A stretch of DNA of 48,770 nucleotides, taken from NCBI GenBank assembly GCA_001781105.1, contig MFKV01000002.1, forward strand, positions 1 to 48,770, written 5' to 3'. Shown here one piece after another: positions 37,019-45,815 of the stretch. Origin of the DNA: Candidatus Kaiserbacteria bacterium RIFCSPHIGHO2_01_FULL_54_36 (GTDB lineage Bacteria > Patescibacteriota > Minisyncoccia > Phycocordibacterales > UBA2100). Position numbers and translations under genes: made by a program. The notes under the pieces were generated by a model, which did no database searches, was not told where the DNA came from, and saw only the letters and a program-made list of their open reading frames with translations. Within the stretch, counting starts at the first letter, position 1; every line of letters begins with the position of its first letter.

Positions 37019-38293
37019 TTAGTCCGCTATCTGTTCGGCAACTTTGTAAATATCGCCCGCGCCCATGGTGATGATGAGGGTATTATCACCTTCTTCGAGA
37101 AGCCGGTTGCGGATGATGTCGAACGAGTCGAGCGCATCCACAGTGCCTCCCATGTTTTGTGCAGCGTTCGCAAGGATGTGATGCGAGACGGATGGATCGG
37201 GCGTTTCGCGCGCCGCGTAGATTGGGGCGACGTAGGCAATATCGGCCTTTGTGAGCGCCGCGGCGAATTCAAGCAGGAGCGACTTGGTACGGCTATAGAG
37301 GTGCGGATGGAAAGCCACGACTATTTTCTTGTCGGGATATTTTTCGCGCGCCGCATCGATGGTTTTGGCGATTGCGGTCGGGTGGTGCGCGTAATCATCG
37401 AAAACCACTGCGCCCGTGGGCGTCTCACCTTTGTATTCGAAACGGCGCCACGAGCCTTGGAAGCCAGTAAGCGCTTGGTCGGCATCGGCGCCCGCGATAT
37501 CTGGAAATGCAGTGAGTGCCGCGGCTTTGGCCGCGCGCGCGTTCATACGGTTGAATTCCCCTATTTGCGAAAGTGAGGGCACATCGAGGTGCGTGTAGTC
37601 TACGATCTTTGCAAATACGTTTTCAAGAATGGGCGCAATATTCGGGTCATTGGGGTTGGTAATGATAAAGCCGTGAGAAGATACTTTTTCCGCTGCTGCG
37701 CGAAAGGTGTTTTGCAACGCCGCAAGATCAGGAAAGTAGTCCGTGTGATCGAGCTCAAGATTGGTGATGACGAGGATCTCCGGGGAGAGCTTCAGCACAT
37801 GGTCCCGATACTCGCATGCTTCGACCACAAAGAGATCGGGGCGGCCTGGTAGAAAATTGGAGCCGAAATCGCGGACGATCGAGCCGATGATAGCCGTGGG
37901 CTCTTTTCTGGTCTGTGCGAGTATAAGCGCAAGCATGCCCGTCGTCGTCGTCTTGCCATGCGTACCTGCTACAGCGATGGTGCGGGCGTCGGCAGAAATC
38001 ACTCCGAGCGCTTCGAAATACGACGTCTGTGGGATCCCCATTTCTTTCGCACGCACCCGCTCTTCATTAATCTCCGGCACGGCATCGGAATAAATGAGGA
38101 GTTCGGTATCATCAGGTATGCTTCCGTGGCCGACACTGACCGCAATCCCCTTTTGCACGAGCATGGTGACGACGGGCGATTCATCTCTATCCGAGCCATG
38201 CACCGAGTGCCCTGTGTGCTTCAAATACTGCGCAAGCGCCGACATCCCAATGCCTCCGATGCCGACCATGTAAATATTTTGAGGCATCTTCAT
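37019..38293 (-). CDS. murC: UDP-N-acetylmuramate--L-alanine ligase
   Basis: YMVGIGGIGMSALAQYLKHTGHSVHGSDRDES...AVAGTHGKTTTTGMLALIL...FDDYAHHPTAIAKTIDAAREKYPDKKIVVAFHPHLYSRT. Confidence 0.95.
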   Translation of the reverse strand: MKMPQNIYMVGIGGIGMSALAQYLKHTGHSVHGSDRDESPVVTMLVQKGIAVSVGHGSIPDDTELLIYSDAVPEINEERVRAKEMGIPQTSYFEALGVISADARTIAVAGTHGKTTTTGMLALILAQTRKEPTAIIGSIVRDFGSNFLPGRPDLFVVEACEYRDHVLKLSPEILVITNLELDHTDYFPDLAALQNTFRAAAEKVSSHGFIITNPNDPNIAPILENVFAKIVDYTHLDVPSLSQIGEFNRMNARAAKAAALTAFPDIAGADADQALTGFQGSWRRFEYKGETPTGAVVFDDYAHHPTAIAKTIDAAREKYPDKKIVVAFHPHLYSRTKSLLLEFAAALTKADIAYVAPIYAARETPDPSVSHHILANAAQNMGGTVDALDSFDIIRNRLLEEGDNTLIITMGAGDIYKVAEQIAD

Positions 38294-38347
38294 AATCGCA
38301 GTATACATCTCCTATCGGTACAACTCGAAACGGGCTACAATGGAAGT

Positions 38348-38605
38348 ATGCAGAAGACCGAGAAGAAGCCGAGATTCGATTTTGAAGAACTGAAAGCGGC
38401 TGCGACAAGCGTGAACGCGAAGATCCGCAAGAACGTTTTCGTAGAATACTTCGAGCGCTTCGAAGAATTCCCGTCATACCTCTTCGACAACACCAACGGC
38501 GTTGATGAGCGGCTCGCCGAAACCATCCGTGACCTCCAGAACGATCCGGAAACGAGTAAGACGATGCACAAGGGCCTCCAAGCGCTCGTACTCCGGCTCT
38601 CGTAG
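38348..38605 (+). CDS. small hypothetical protein (85 aa)
   Basis: MQKTEKKPRFDFEELKAAATSVNAKIRKNVFVEYFERFEEFPSYLFDNTNGVDERLAETIRDLQNDPETSKTMHKGLQALVLRLS; TACAAT 6 nt before ATG; the track start 37958 runs antisense through murC. Confidence 0.75.
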   Translation: MQKTEKKPRFDFEELKAAATSVNAKIRKNVFVEYFERFEEFPSYLFDNTNGVDERLAETIRDLQNDPETSKTMHKGLQALVLRLS

Positions 38606-38614
38606 GTATCGCCC

Positions 38615-39937
38615 CTATTGAAATCCGTGCACGAGCCTCAAGAATTGGTCATTGCGTTCGTACTCGTTCTTGAACATTCCGAATGAGGCGAATGCGGGAG
38701 AAAAAAGTATCGCGCCTTTTTGCGTGTGCGATAGCGCTGATTCAATAGCGGTTTCCAAATTACCCGCTTCTTCAAACGCAACATTTTCTTTTTTCAAAAT
38801 GTCTGCAAGCCGCTCTGAGCCTTTGTAGTTTCCCTGCACAAGCAGAATAACGTGCGAGGCTTTTTCCTTTATTTCTTCAACAAGACCCTCAAGTGCCAAT
38901 CCTTTTTCAGAGCCTCCCACAATGAGCGTCGTGTTTTTGCCTACTGCGCGCAGCGCCGCGATAGTCGCTTCAGGAGTTGTTGCGTTGTTGTCATTGTAGA
39001 TCCTGATTCCGTTAATTTCTCGCACGAATTGTAGTCGGCCTTCGACTGGCTCAAATGATTCGAGGCCCGCACGAATTTCTTGCTCTTCTAAACCAAGTGC
39101 GGCGAGTGCCGCGGCGGCGAACGATGCGTTCTCGCGATTATGTTCTCCTATTACTTGTAATTTCCACTTAGAGGAGATTAATTCCGGGACGATCGGGTCG
39201 AGTGGTGGCTGTGTAGCACGAATGCGCTCCGCGACGGATGCTCCCGCGATAAGAACGTCTGTCGGTTGCTGATATCGGAAAATATTCGCCTTGTCGGAGA
39301 AATATTCCTCCATGTCTTTATAGTAGTTCTGATGATCGGGCATGAGATTAGTAAAGACCGCAATGTGCGGGCTCATTTTTAGATCCCCAAACCCTTGTAG
39401 TTGCCAGGAATCAAGCTCGAGGATTGCGACGTCTCCTGAATGCACATTGGGGAGCATCGCAAGAGTCGAGAGGCCGCGGATATTGCCGCCCAAAAACGCC
39501 GGCTTTTTGGCCTTTTTTAGGACGTGGGAAATCATGTGCGCAACGGTCGTCTTGCCGCGCGTGCCAGTGACGCCGACGATTTTTGCTCCTGCCTCGCTCG
39601 CATATTTTGCAAAAAGTGCCGTGGACATCACCACTTCTACACCAGCCGCACGCGCGGCAGCGATTTCAGGTGAATTGAGCGGTACGCTCGCCGCTTTGAT
39701 GACCATGTCGCAACTCGTAAAGTCTTTCAGGTCATGCCCACCGAGATGAAATGTGATGTTTGGGTATTCTTTCAGAGCAGTCACTGCTTCCCGGAGCTCC
39801 GTTTCAGTTTTTTTATCAGTAACAAGAACCTCTGCGCCGCATGTAGCAAGGAACCTCGCATCCCCTACGCCACGGCCGAGCAGTCCCACGCCCATGACCG
39901 TGATGCGCTTATCCTTGAATAGGTTCGTGCAGTCCAT
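38615..39937 (-). CDS. murD: UDP-N-acetylmuramoylalanine--D-glutamate ligase
   Basis: MGVGLLGRGVGDARFLATCGAEVLVTDKKTE...VGVTGTRGKTTVAHMISHVLK...EPVEGRLQFVREINGIRIYNDNNATTPEAT. Confidence 0.93.
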   Translation of the reverse strand: MDCTNLFKDKRITVMGVGLLGRGVGDARFLATCGAEVLVTDKKTETELREAVTALKEYPNITFHLGGHDLKDFTSCDMVIKAASVPLNSPEIAAARAAGVEVVMSTALFAKYASEAGAKIVGVTGTRGKTTVAHMISHVLKKAKKPAFLGGNIRGLSTLAMLPNVHSGDVAILELDSWQLQGFGDLKMSPHIAVFTNLMPDHQNYYKDMEEYFSDKANIFRYQQPTDVLIAGASVAERIRATQPPLDPIVPELISSKWKLQVIGEHNRENASFAAAALAALGLEEQEIRAGLESFEPVEGRLQFVREINGIRIYNDNNATTPEATIAALRAVGKNTTLIVGGSEKGLALEGLVEEIKEKASHVILLVQGNYKGSERLADILKKENVAFEEAGNLETAIESALSHTQKGAILFSPAFASFGMFKNEYERNDQFLRLVHGFQ

Positions 39938-39944
39938 ATCGCCA

Positions 39945-40739
39945 CTATAGTAAATCCACGTGCTCTGCGCGAATAGGGCTCTCGAAAAAAATACTGCCCA
40001 GCTTTTCGAACCGCTCAATGTCACCCGTTGAAAAGAATCTTACTGACGGTTCCTTGGTAATTTTTGATTCGATATCCGGATGCCGCGCAAGGTAGTCTTT
40101 GAGACTGCTCGCAACGACGTCCCGTTCGGTAATAATCTCGATCTTTGGTCCGACGACTTCTTGTATCTTTCTTTCTAAGAGCCCGTAATGCGTGCATCCC
40201 AAGACAAGCGTGTCTATCTTTTGCGCAAGAAGCGGTCGCAAATATTCCTCTAGAAGCCTCTCTGCCTGTGCCGAATCTTGTTCACCTGCTTCTACTAAAG
40301 GCACGAGAAGCGGGCAGGCTTGCTGAACTACCTCGATTTCGGGGTCCACCTTGGTAATTTCTCGCGGAAAGGAGCCGGAGCGTACCGTGCCCTCGGTCGC
40401 GATCACACCCACCCGTTTTGTTTTTGTGGCCCTGGCCGTTGCTTCCGCGAAAGGAATGAGTACGCCGAGTACCTTTTTTGCCTCACCATATTGTGTCTGG
40501 ATTTTTCTTAGTGCTTCACTCGATGCGGTGTTGCATGCGAGCACTACCAGCTGCGCGCCGTGCTCAAAAAGAAAATCCACCCCTTGTTTGGTGAACGCAT
40601 GCACTTCATCGAATGGACGGGGGCCATAGGGCGCACGAGCACTGTCGCCAAGGTATATATAGCCATATTGCGGAAGGCGTGTCGTAACACTTTTGAGTAC
40701 GTGGAGACCACCAAAGCCTGAATCGAAGACTCCTATCAT
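39945..40739 (-). CDS. murI: glutamate racemase
   Basis: MIGVFDSGFGGLHVLKSVTTRLPQYGYIYLGDSARAPYG...VVLACNTASSEAL...LVLGCTHYGLLERKIQE. Confidence 0.95.
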   Translation of the reverse strand: MIGVFDSGFGGLHVLKSVTTRLPQYGYIYLGDSARAPYGPRPFDEVHAFTKQGVDFLFEHGAQLVVLACNTASSEALRKIQTQYGEAKKVLGVLIPFAEATARATKTKRVGVIATEGTVRSGSFPREITKVDPEIEVVQQACPLLVPLVEAGEQDSAQAERLLEEYLRPLLAQKIDTLVLGCTHYGLLERKIQEVVGPKIEIITERDVVASSLKDYLARHPDIESKITKEPSVRFFSTGDIERFEKLGSIFFESPIRAEHVDLL

Positions 40740-41028
40740 GCCACGTACTATAGCCCAAAAATGCGTCCCACCATGAATGCTCTCCAAAGTCCTTCAGAAA
40801 CCGCGTTATCCCCAGTAAAAAATTCGTTGTCGGAGAATACCAATATGCGATACTGATAGGCCGCCTCAGGAAACCTCTCTTATGACCCAGCAGTGAAATA
40901 TGCCTTCGGCTCAAACAACGTATGAAAACAAACAACGAACTATTCCAAAGTGCACAAAGCAAAGCTTCCCTTAGCAGCCGCGGCAGCCGGCAGGCGTCTG
41001 CCGCAAAGGCACATTCTACTGACTGGGT

Positions 41029-43659
41029 ATGACACTCACAATCACAAAACGCGATGGGCAAAAAGAAGCCTTCAACGCCGATAAGATCAACCGCTCGATC
41101 GAGCGCGCATGTGAAGGACTCCTGGATCCGATCGGGATGACGACGCAGATCGCGACCGAAACGAAGCTCACGCTCTACGACGGCATCACAACCGAAGAAA
41201 TGGACTCGGCGACCATCAACGCCGCGGTCCAAAACATCAAAGAAGATATCGAGTACGACAAAGTCGCGGTGCGATTGCTTTTGAAGACCGTGTATCGCCG
41301 TGTTGTAGGAGAATACAATCACGATGCCTCGGAATTGGAGGTAAAACATCGCGCGCAGTTCCCAGAGCACATCAAACAGCAGGTCGCCACAGGACTTTTG
41401 GACGAAAAGATGGAGAAGCTCTTCGATCTCGAGAAGCTTGCCTCTACCTTAAAGATCGAGCGTGATGAGATATTCACCTACGCGGGCCTCTCGTCCCTAC
41501 TGGATCGCTACTCGATGCGCGATGAAAATCAGAAGCGCATCGAATCGCCGCAATACTTTTTCATGCGTATTGCGATGGGCCTCTCGTACAACGAAAAGAA
41601 CCCGACCGAGGCTGCGATGAAATTTTATGATCGCATGTCGCGCCACCTCTACATCGCCGGCGGCTCGACGAACATCGGCGCGGGCACTTCTCGCCCTGCG
41701 CTTTCAAATTGCTTTCTCTTGGAAGTGCACGACGACATGGATCACATCGCGAAGTCCGTTGCTGATGTGATGAAAATTTCCAAAGCCTCAGGTGGCATCG
41801 GCGTCTCGATAACAAAGCTCCGCGCAGCTGGCTCGCCGCTGAAGAGTTCCAACACCGTCTCAAGTGGCCCGACACCGTTTGCAAAAATAATGGACACCGC
41901 CATCCGCGCCGTGCAGCGCGGCGGCAAAAAGCTCGGCGCGCTCTGTTTCTACATGGAAAATTGGCACTACGATTTCCCAGAATTCATCGACTGGAAGCAC
42001 AACGCCGGCGACGACTATTTACGCATGCGCACTGCCAACACCGCGGTCTTTATCTCCGACGAGTTCATGCGCCGCGTGGAGAAGGGCGAGGATTGGTACA
42101 TGTTCGATCCCAAGGAAGCTCCCGATTTGAACGAGCTGTATGGCCAAGCATTCAGCAAGCGCTACGGCGAATACGTGGAGATGGCGAAAGCCGGGAAGAT
42201 GAGGCTGGTGAAGCGGGTTCCGGCGACCGAGCAGTGGTCCCACATCCTGACCTCGCTCCAATCCACCTCGCACCCGTGGCTCACATGGAAAGATCCCATC
42301 AACCTGCGCGCGCTCAACAACAACACCGGCACCATCCATATGTCGAATCTCTGTACCGAGATCTGCCTTCCGCAAGACAAAGACAACATCGCCGTGTGCA
42401 ACCTCGCATCGCTTAACCTCGCGGCACACATCGAGCACAAGCAGATCAATTGGAAAGAACTCGAGGTAAGCGTGCGACTCGCGGTACGCCAGCTCGACAA
42501 TCTCATTGATATCAACGTCCTCCCTATCGCAGAGGCCACTCGCTCCGATCATGAGAACCGCGCGATCGGTCTTGGCGTTATGGGATTTGCCGATGCGCTC
42601 GAGCAACTCTCGATGTCATATGAGAGCCCGCACGCGTGGGATTTTGCGGATCGCGTATTCGAATTCGTTAGCTACATGGCGATCGATGAGAGCACTGAGC
42701 TAGCCCGTGAGCGCGGCTCGTACAACAATTTCCAGGGCTCCGGATGGTCCAAAGGAATGGTGCCGCTCGACACTATTGAAGCAGTGGAGAAAGATCGCGG
42801 CACAACGATCGACCTCCCCAAGATCACCAAGCAGAAACGCCTTGATTGGGACAAGCTGCGTGCAAAGGTAAAGCAAGGCATGCGCAACGCCACACTCATG
42901 GCGGTAGCACCCAACGCCAACATTGGGCTCGTCGCGGGCACAACTCCCGGTATTGACCCACGCTTTGCGCAAGTATTCTCGCGCAACAAAATTTCCGGTA
43001 AATACCTCGATCTCAACCACAACCTCGTGAAGGACTTGAAGAACATGGGAGTCTGGGATGAAGTGAAGGAACAGATCATCGAAGACCAGGGCGATATTTC
43101 GAAAGTTGAGAATCTCCCCGCATACCTCAAAGAGATCTACAAGACCGCATTCACGACCAATGCATACGCCTACATCGAAGTGGCCGCACGCGCGCAGAAA
43201 TGGGTAGACCAGGCGCTCTCGCGCAACATGTACCTCGAAAGCCGCGATATGGACGACATGAAGAACGTCTACATGACCGCATGGCGCAAGGGCCTCAAGA
43301 CCACCTACTACCTGCACATGAAGCCGCGTCACACGGCCGAGCAGTCCACCACGACCGTCAATAAGGCAGAAATGACCGGCAAACGAGGCTTTGGGGCCAT
43401 CAAAATGGCCGCCGCCGGCGTGCCAGCCAATGCCGTCGCCTCTCCTGTATCTGTAGATATGCCGTCGCCCGTCAAAGCCGAAGCTGAAGTTGTCGCGGTT
43501 TCCATGCCTCAAAAGACAGTGGCTGCAATCCAAGAGATTGAGCAGCCCGTGAGTGAGGCTCCTGCGCCAACGGTCGGCACCGCGTTCAAGCAGAAAAAAG
43601 AGATTTCCGGCCCCGAGGACCCTGCTGATTCGCCCAACGTTTGTATTGCATGCCAATAG
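41029..43659 (+). CDS. nrdA: ribonucleoside-diphosphate reductase alpha subunit, class I
   Basis: ATP-cone TITKRDGQKEAFNADKINRSIERACEGL; GGSTNIGAGTSRPALSNCFLLEVHDDMD; NLCTEICLP; TPGIDPRF; C-terminal CIACQ. Confidence 0.95.
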   Translation: MTLTITKRDGQKEAFNADKINRSIERACEGLLDPIGMTTQIATETKLTLYDGITTEEMDSATINAAVQNIKEDIEYDKVAVRLLLKTVYRRVVGEYNHDASELEVKHRAQFPEHIKQQVATGLLDEKMEKLFDLEKLASTLKIERDEIFTYAGLSSLLDRYSMRDENQKRIESPQYFFMRIAMGLSYNEKNPTEAAMKFYDRMSRHLYIAGGSTNIGAGTSRPALSNCFLLEVHDDMDHIAKSVADVMKISKASGGIGVSITKLRAAGSPLKSSNTVSSGPTPFAKIMDTAIRAVQRGGKKLGALCFYMENWHYDFPEFIDWKHNAGDDYLRMRTANTAVFISDEFMRRVEKGEDWYMFDPKEAPDLNELYGQAFSKRYGEYVEMAKAGKMRLVKRVPATEQWSHILTSLQSTSHPWLTWKDPINLRALNNNTGTIHMSNLCTEICLPQDKDNIAVCNLASLNLAAHIEHKQINWKELEVSVRLAVRQLDNLIDINVLPIAEATRSDHENRAIGLGVMGFADALEQLSMSYESPHAWDFADRVFEFVSYMAIDESTELARERGSYNNFQGSGWSKGMVPLDTIEAVEKDRGTTIDLPKITKQKRLDWDKLRAKVKQGMRNATLMAVAPNANIGLVAGTTPGIDPRFAQVFSRNKISGKYLDLNHNLVKDLKNMGVWDEVKEQIIEDQGDISKVENLPAYLKEIYKTAFTTNAYAYIEVAARAQKWVDQALSRNMYLESRDMDDMKNVYMTAWRKGLKTTYYLHMKPRHTAEQSTTTVNKAEMTGKRGFGAIKMAAAGVPANAVASPVSVDMPSPVKAEAEVVAVSMPQKTVAAIQEIEQPVSEAPAPTVGTAFKQKKEISGPEDPADSPNVCIACQ

Positions 43660-43683
43660 CTGTATAGTTGGCTCTCATAATAT

Positions 43684-44682
43684 ATGCTCGTCGGCAAAGC
43701 TTCACCAGAAGACTATAATTTGCACCCCTCACAATACCCGTGGGCTATCGAGCTGTATAACCAAGCGGTGCGCAATACCTGGTTCCCGCACGAGATCGCG
43801 CTCAAAGAAGATCTCGATGATTGGGCGAAGATGACGGAAGACGAGCGGCACGCCGTTGAATTCCTTGTCGCCTTTTTCAATCCTGCCGAACTCGTCGTGA
43901 ACCGCTCACTCGCGCTCGGCGTCTACCCACACCTCAAATCGGCTGAATGCCATCTCTACCTCGCCAAACAAATGTGGGAGGAAGCGAACCACTGTGTCGC
44001 GTTCGAATACGTATTGCAGACCTTCCCTCTTGACCGCGAGAAAGTCTTCAAATTGCACGAGCAGGTGCCCTCGATGAAAGACAAGGAAGCGTTCATCAAT
44101 AAATACATGATCCGCATGACTGAAGATGAGCTCGACGTCTCGACGATCGAAGGCAAGCGCGATTTCATCCGCAATCTCGTCGCGACAAATATCGTCATGG
44201 AGGGCGTGTGGTTCTATTCGGGCTTTATGGTCGCGCTCAGCTTCCGCCAAAGGAACCAGCTGCGTAATGTCGGCTCGCTTGTGAATTGGGTCTTGCGCGA
44301 TGAATCGCTCCACCTCAAATTTGGCATCAATCTCATTCACGGCATCCTCGAAGAGAATCCCGACATGATCACGCCTGAGTTCGCCGACGAGATCCGCAAG
44401 ATAGTCATCGAGGGCGTGGACCTGGAGACGACTTTCAACAAAGACCTCTTCCCGCGCGGAATCTTAGGCCTCAACGCCGATTACGTGAATCAATATGTCC
44501 AATATGTTGCTGATAGACGTCTCGTCGAGCTAGGCCTCGAAAAGCACTACAACGCGACCAATCCCGCCAAATGGATGTCTACCGCGACCGACGTCTTCGA
44601 GCTGGTCAATTTCTTTGAGGCACAAAATACTAACTACGAAGTAGACTCAGGCGGCGACAAAAAGAAAGACAAAGCCGCCTAG
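43684..44682 (+). CDS. nrdB: ribonucleoside-diphosphate reductase beta subunit, class Ic-like
   Basis: FFNPAELVVNRSLALG...MWEEANHCVAFEYVLQ...VMEGVWFYSGF...LRDESLHLKFG; Phe at the radical Tyr position. Confidence 0.95.
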   Translation: MLVGKASPEDYNLHPSQYPWAIELYNQAVRNTWFPHEIALKEDLDDWAKMTEDERHAVEFLVAFFNPAELVVNRSLALGVYPHLKSAECHLYLAKQMWEEANHCVAFEYVLQTFPLDREKVFKLHEQVPSMKDKEAFINKYMIRMTEDELDVSTIEGKRDFIRNLVATNIVMEGVWFYSGFMVALSFRQRNQLRNVGSLVNWVLRDESLHLKFGINLIHGILEENPDMITPEFADEIRKIVIEGVDLETTFNKDLFPRGILGLNADYVNQYVQYVADRRLVELGLEKHYNATNPAKWMSTATDVFELVNFFEAQNTNYEVDSGGDKKKDKAA

Positions 44683-45368
44683 CGCTTGCGCTTGAATAGA
44701 GGCGCATACATATCGTCTTTGGGTGAAATGAGTAGTTCTTTTTTGTTGACGCGCTTGGTGAATTCGACTGGTGCGCCTTCGATTATGCAAAGTGGCTGGC
44801 GCTCGCTTCCTTCACCCATTGCCAGCACTGCGGCCGTCGCAAGGGAATCAGCGATATTGGTCTGCGTGAATTTGAGTATGCGCCCAAAGATATCTCTTTT
44901 GCCACGATAATCCCGTAAACCCTTGAATCCTGCGTAGCCAAGTGCCACGCCCACGACCCCCGCTCGAAGCGGTAATACACGACTGTCGGTAATGATAACC
45001 CCCAATTTTGTTATTCTAGTATTTTGCAAAATACTAGAACGTATTCTTTGAGAGACTTTGAAAGAATCTCTCGGCAATAGAATGAGTTTTCCGTCTGCGT
45101 TCGATTCATCGACTCCCGCATTCGCCAATATCATCCCTGCTTTCTCCGTGAGCCACACGTGTTTTGTCTTCTTCGCCCACGTGCTTTCCCTTCGAATAAC
45201 TTTTTCTTTATCTTTGACGCTTGCGACTCTCCCCTCTGCAAGCGCGACTACCTTTGACGTTACCGCAAGGATCGAGCCGTTTTCCAGTTTCGGAATATAT
45301 TTCTCAACAAACGCAATCAGATCATCGCCTTGTTTAAAAATTCGCGTCTTGACGGGACGTACCTGCAT
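44679..45368 (-). CDS. coenzyme F420-0:L-glutamate ligase-like (CofE family) protein
   Basis: LENGSILAVTSKVVALAEGRVAS...LGVIITDSRVLPLRAGVVGVALGYAGFKGLRDYRGKRDIFGR. Confidence 0.85.
   Translation of the reverse strand: MQVRPVKTRIFKQGDDLIAFVEKYIPKLENGSILAVTSKVVALAEGRVASVKDKEKVIRRESTWAKKTKHVWLTEKAGMILANAGVDESNADGKLILLPRDSFKVSQRIRSSILQNTRITKLGVIITDSRVLPLRAGVVGVALGYAGFKGLRDYRGKRDIFGRILKFTQTNIADSLATAAVLAMGEGSERQPLCIIEGAPVEFTKRVNKKELLISPKDDMYAPLFKRKR
45014..45039. repeat. perfect 26-bp palindrome inside the CofE-like CDS
   Basis: TTCTAGTATTTTGCAAAATACTAGAA equals its own reverse complement. Confidence 0.9.
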
Positions 45369-45392
45369 AGCATCCCGCTCCTTCCAATACGA

Positions 45393-45647
45393 TTAGTCAG
45401 CCAGAAAGACAGCTGAACCCTCTTTTGCGCGTTGCGAGAGCTTGATCGCTGCGTCATCTCCCTTCTTGGCAGAAGCGACATCGGTGCGATCAATCTGAAG
45501 GGAGGCGACGGTATCCTCAAATTCCTCATCGCCTCTCTTGACTTTGATACTGTCTCCCTTTGAGAGCTTGCCCGAGAGCTTCACGACCGCAACGCCGAGC
45601 TTGTCATACCAGTGTGTAACGGTACCGACCTGCTTTTCCTCTCCCAT
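45393..45647 (-). CDS. EF-Tu domain 2-like (translation factor-like) small protein
   Basis: MGEEKQVGTVTHWYDKLGVAVVKLSGKLSKGDSIKVKRGDEEFEDTVASLQIDRTDVASAKKGDDAAIKL; start trimmed because the track N-terminus is translated tRNA. Confidence 0.8.
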   Translation of the reverse strand: MGEEKQVGTVTHWYDKLGVAVVKLSGKLSKGDSIKVKRGDEEFEDTVASLQIDRTDVASAKKGDDAAIKLSQRAKEGSAVFLAD

Positions 45648-45731
45648 ACAAATAGCGTCTTTAGTGTTGATAGAAATACCACCGACCGCCTTTATACTAC
45701 GCCGCTCCAAAGAACCCGCAAGTGCCGTTTT

Positions 45732-45815
45732 TGCCGCGGGGGAGACTTGAACTCCCAACCCCTTGCGAGGACTAGCTTCTGAAGCTAGCGTGTTTGCCAA
45801 TTTCACCACCGCGGC
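45732..45815 (-). tRNA. tRNA-Leu (anticodon CAG)
   Basis: GCCGCGG-TG-GTGAAATTGGCAAACAC-GCTAGCTTCAGAAGCTAG-TCCTCGCAAGGGGTT-GGGAGTTCAAGTCTCCC-CCGCGGC-A: complete class II cloverleaf with long variable arm; CCA not encoded. Confidence 0.95.

Noticed and set aside
37958-38347. N-terminal extension of the 85-aa plus-strand ORF
   Set aside because: Runs antisense through murC; a TACAAT box and ATG at 38348 mark a better start.
40606-41370. 254-aa minus-strand ORF
   Set aside because: Spans murI in another frame, the intergenic region and antisense nrdA; not coherent.
42700-43656. 318-aa minus-strand ORF
   Set aside because: Antisense shadow of nrdA; Cys/His/Val-rich product with no motif.
45648-45809. 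N-terminal 54 aa of the track ORF 45393-45809 (MVKLANTLASEASPRKGLGVQVSPAA...)
   Set aside because: This is translated tRNA-Leu plus spacer; the EF-Tu domain-like protein starts at MGEEKQ, 45647.
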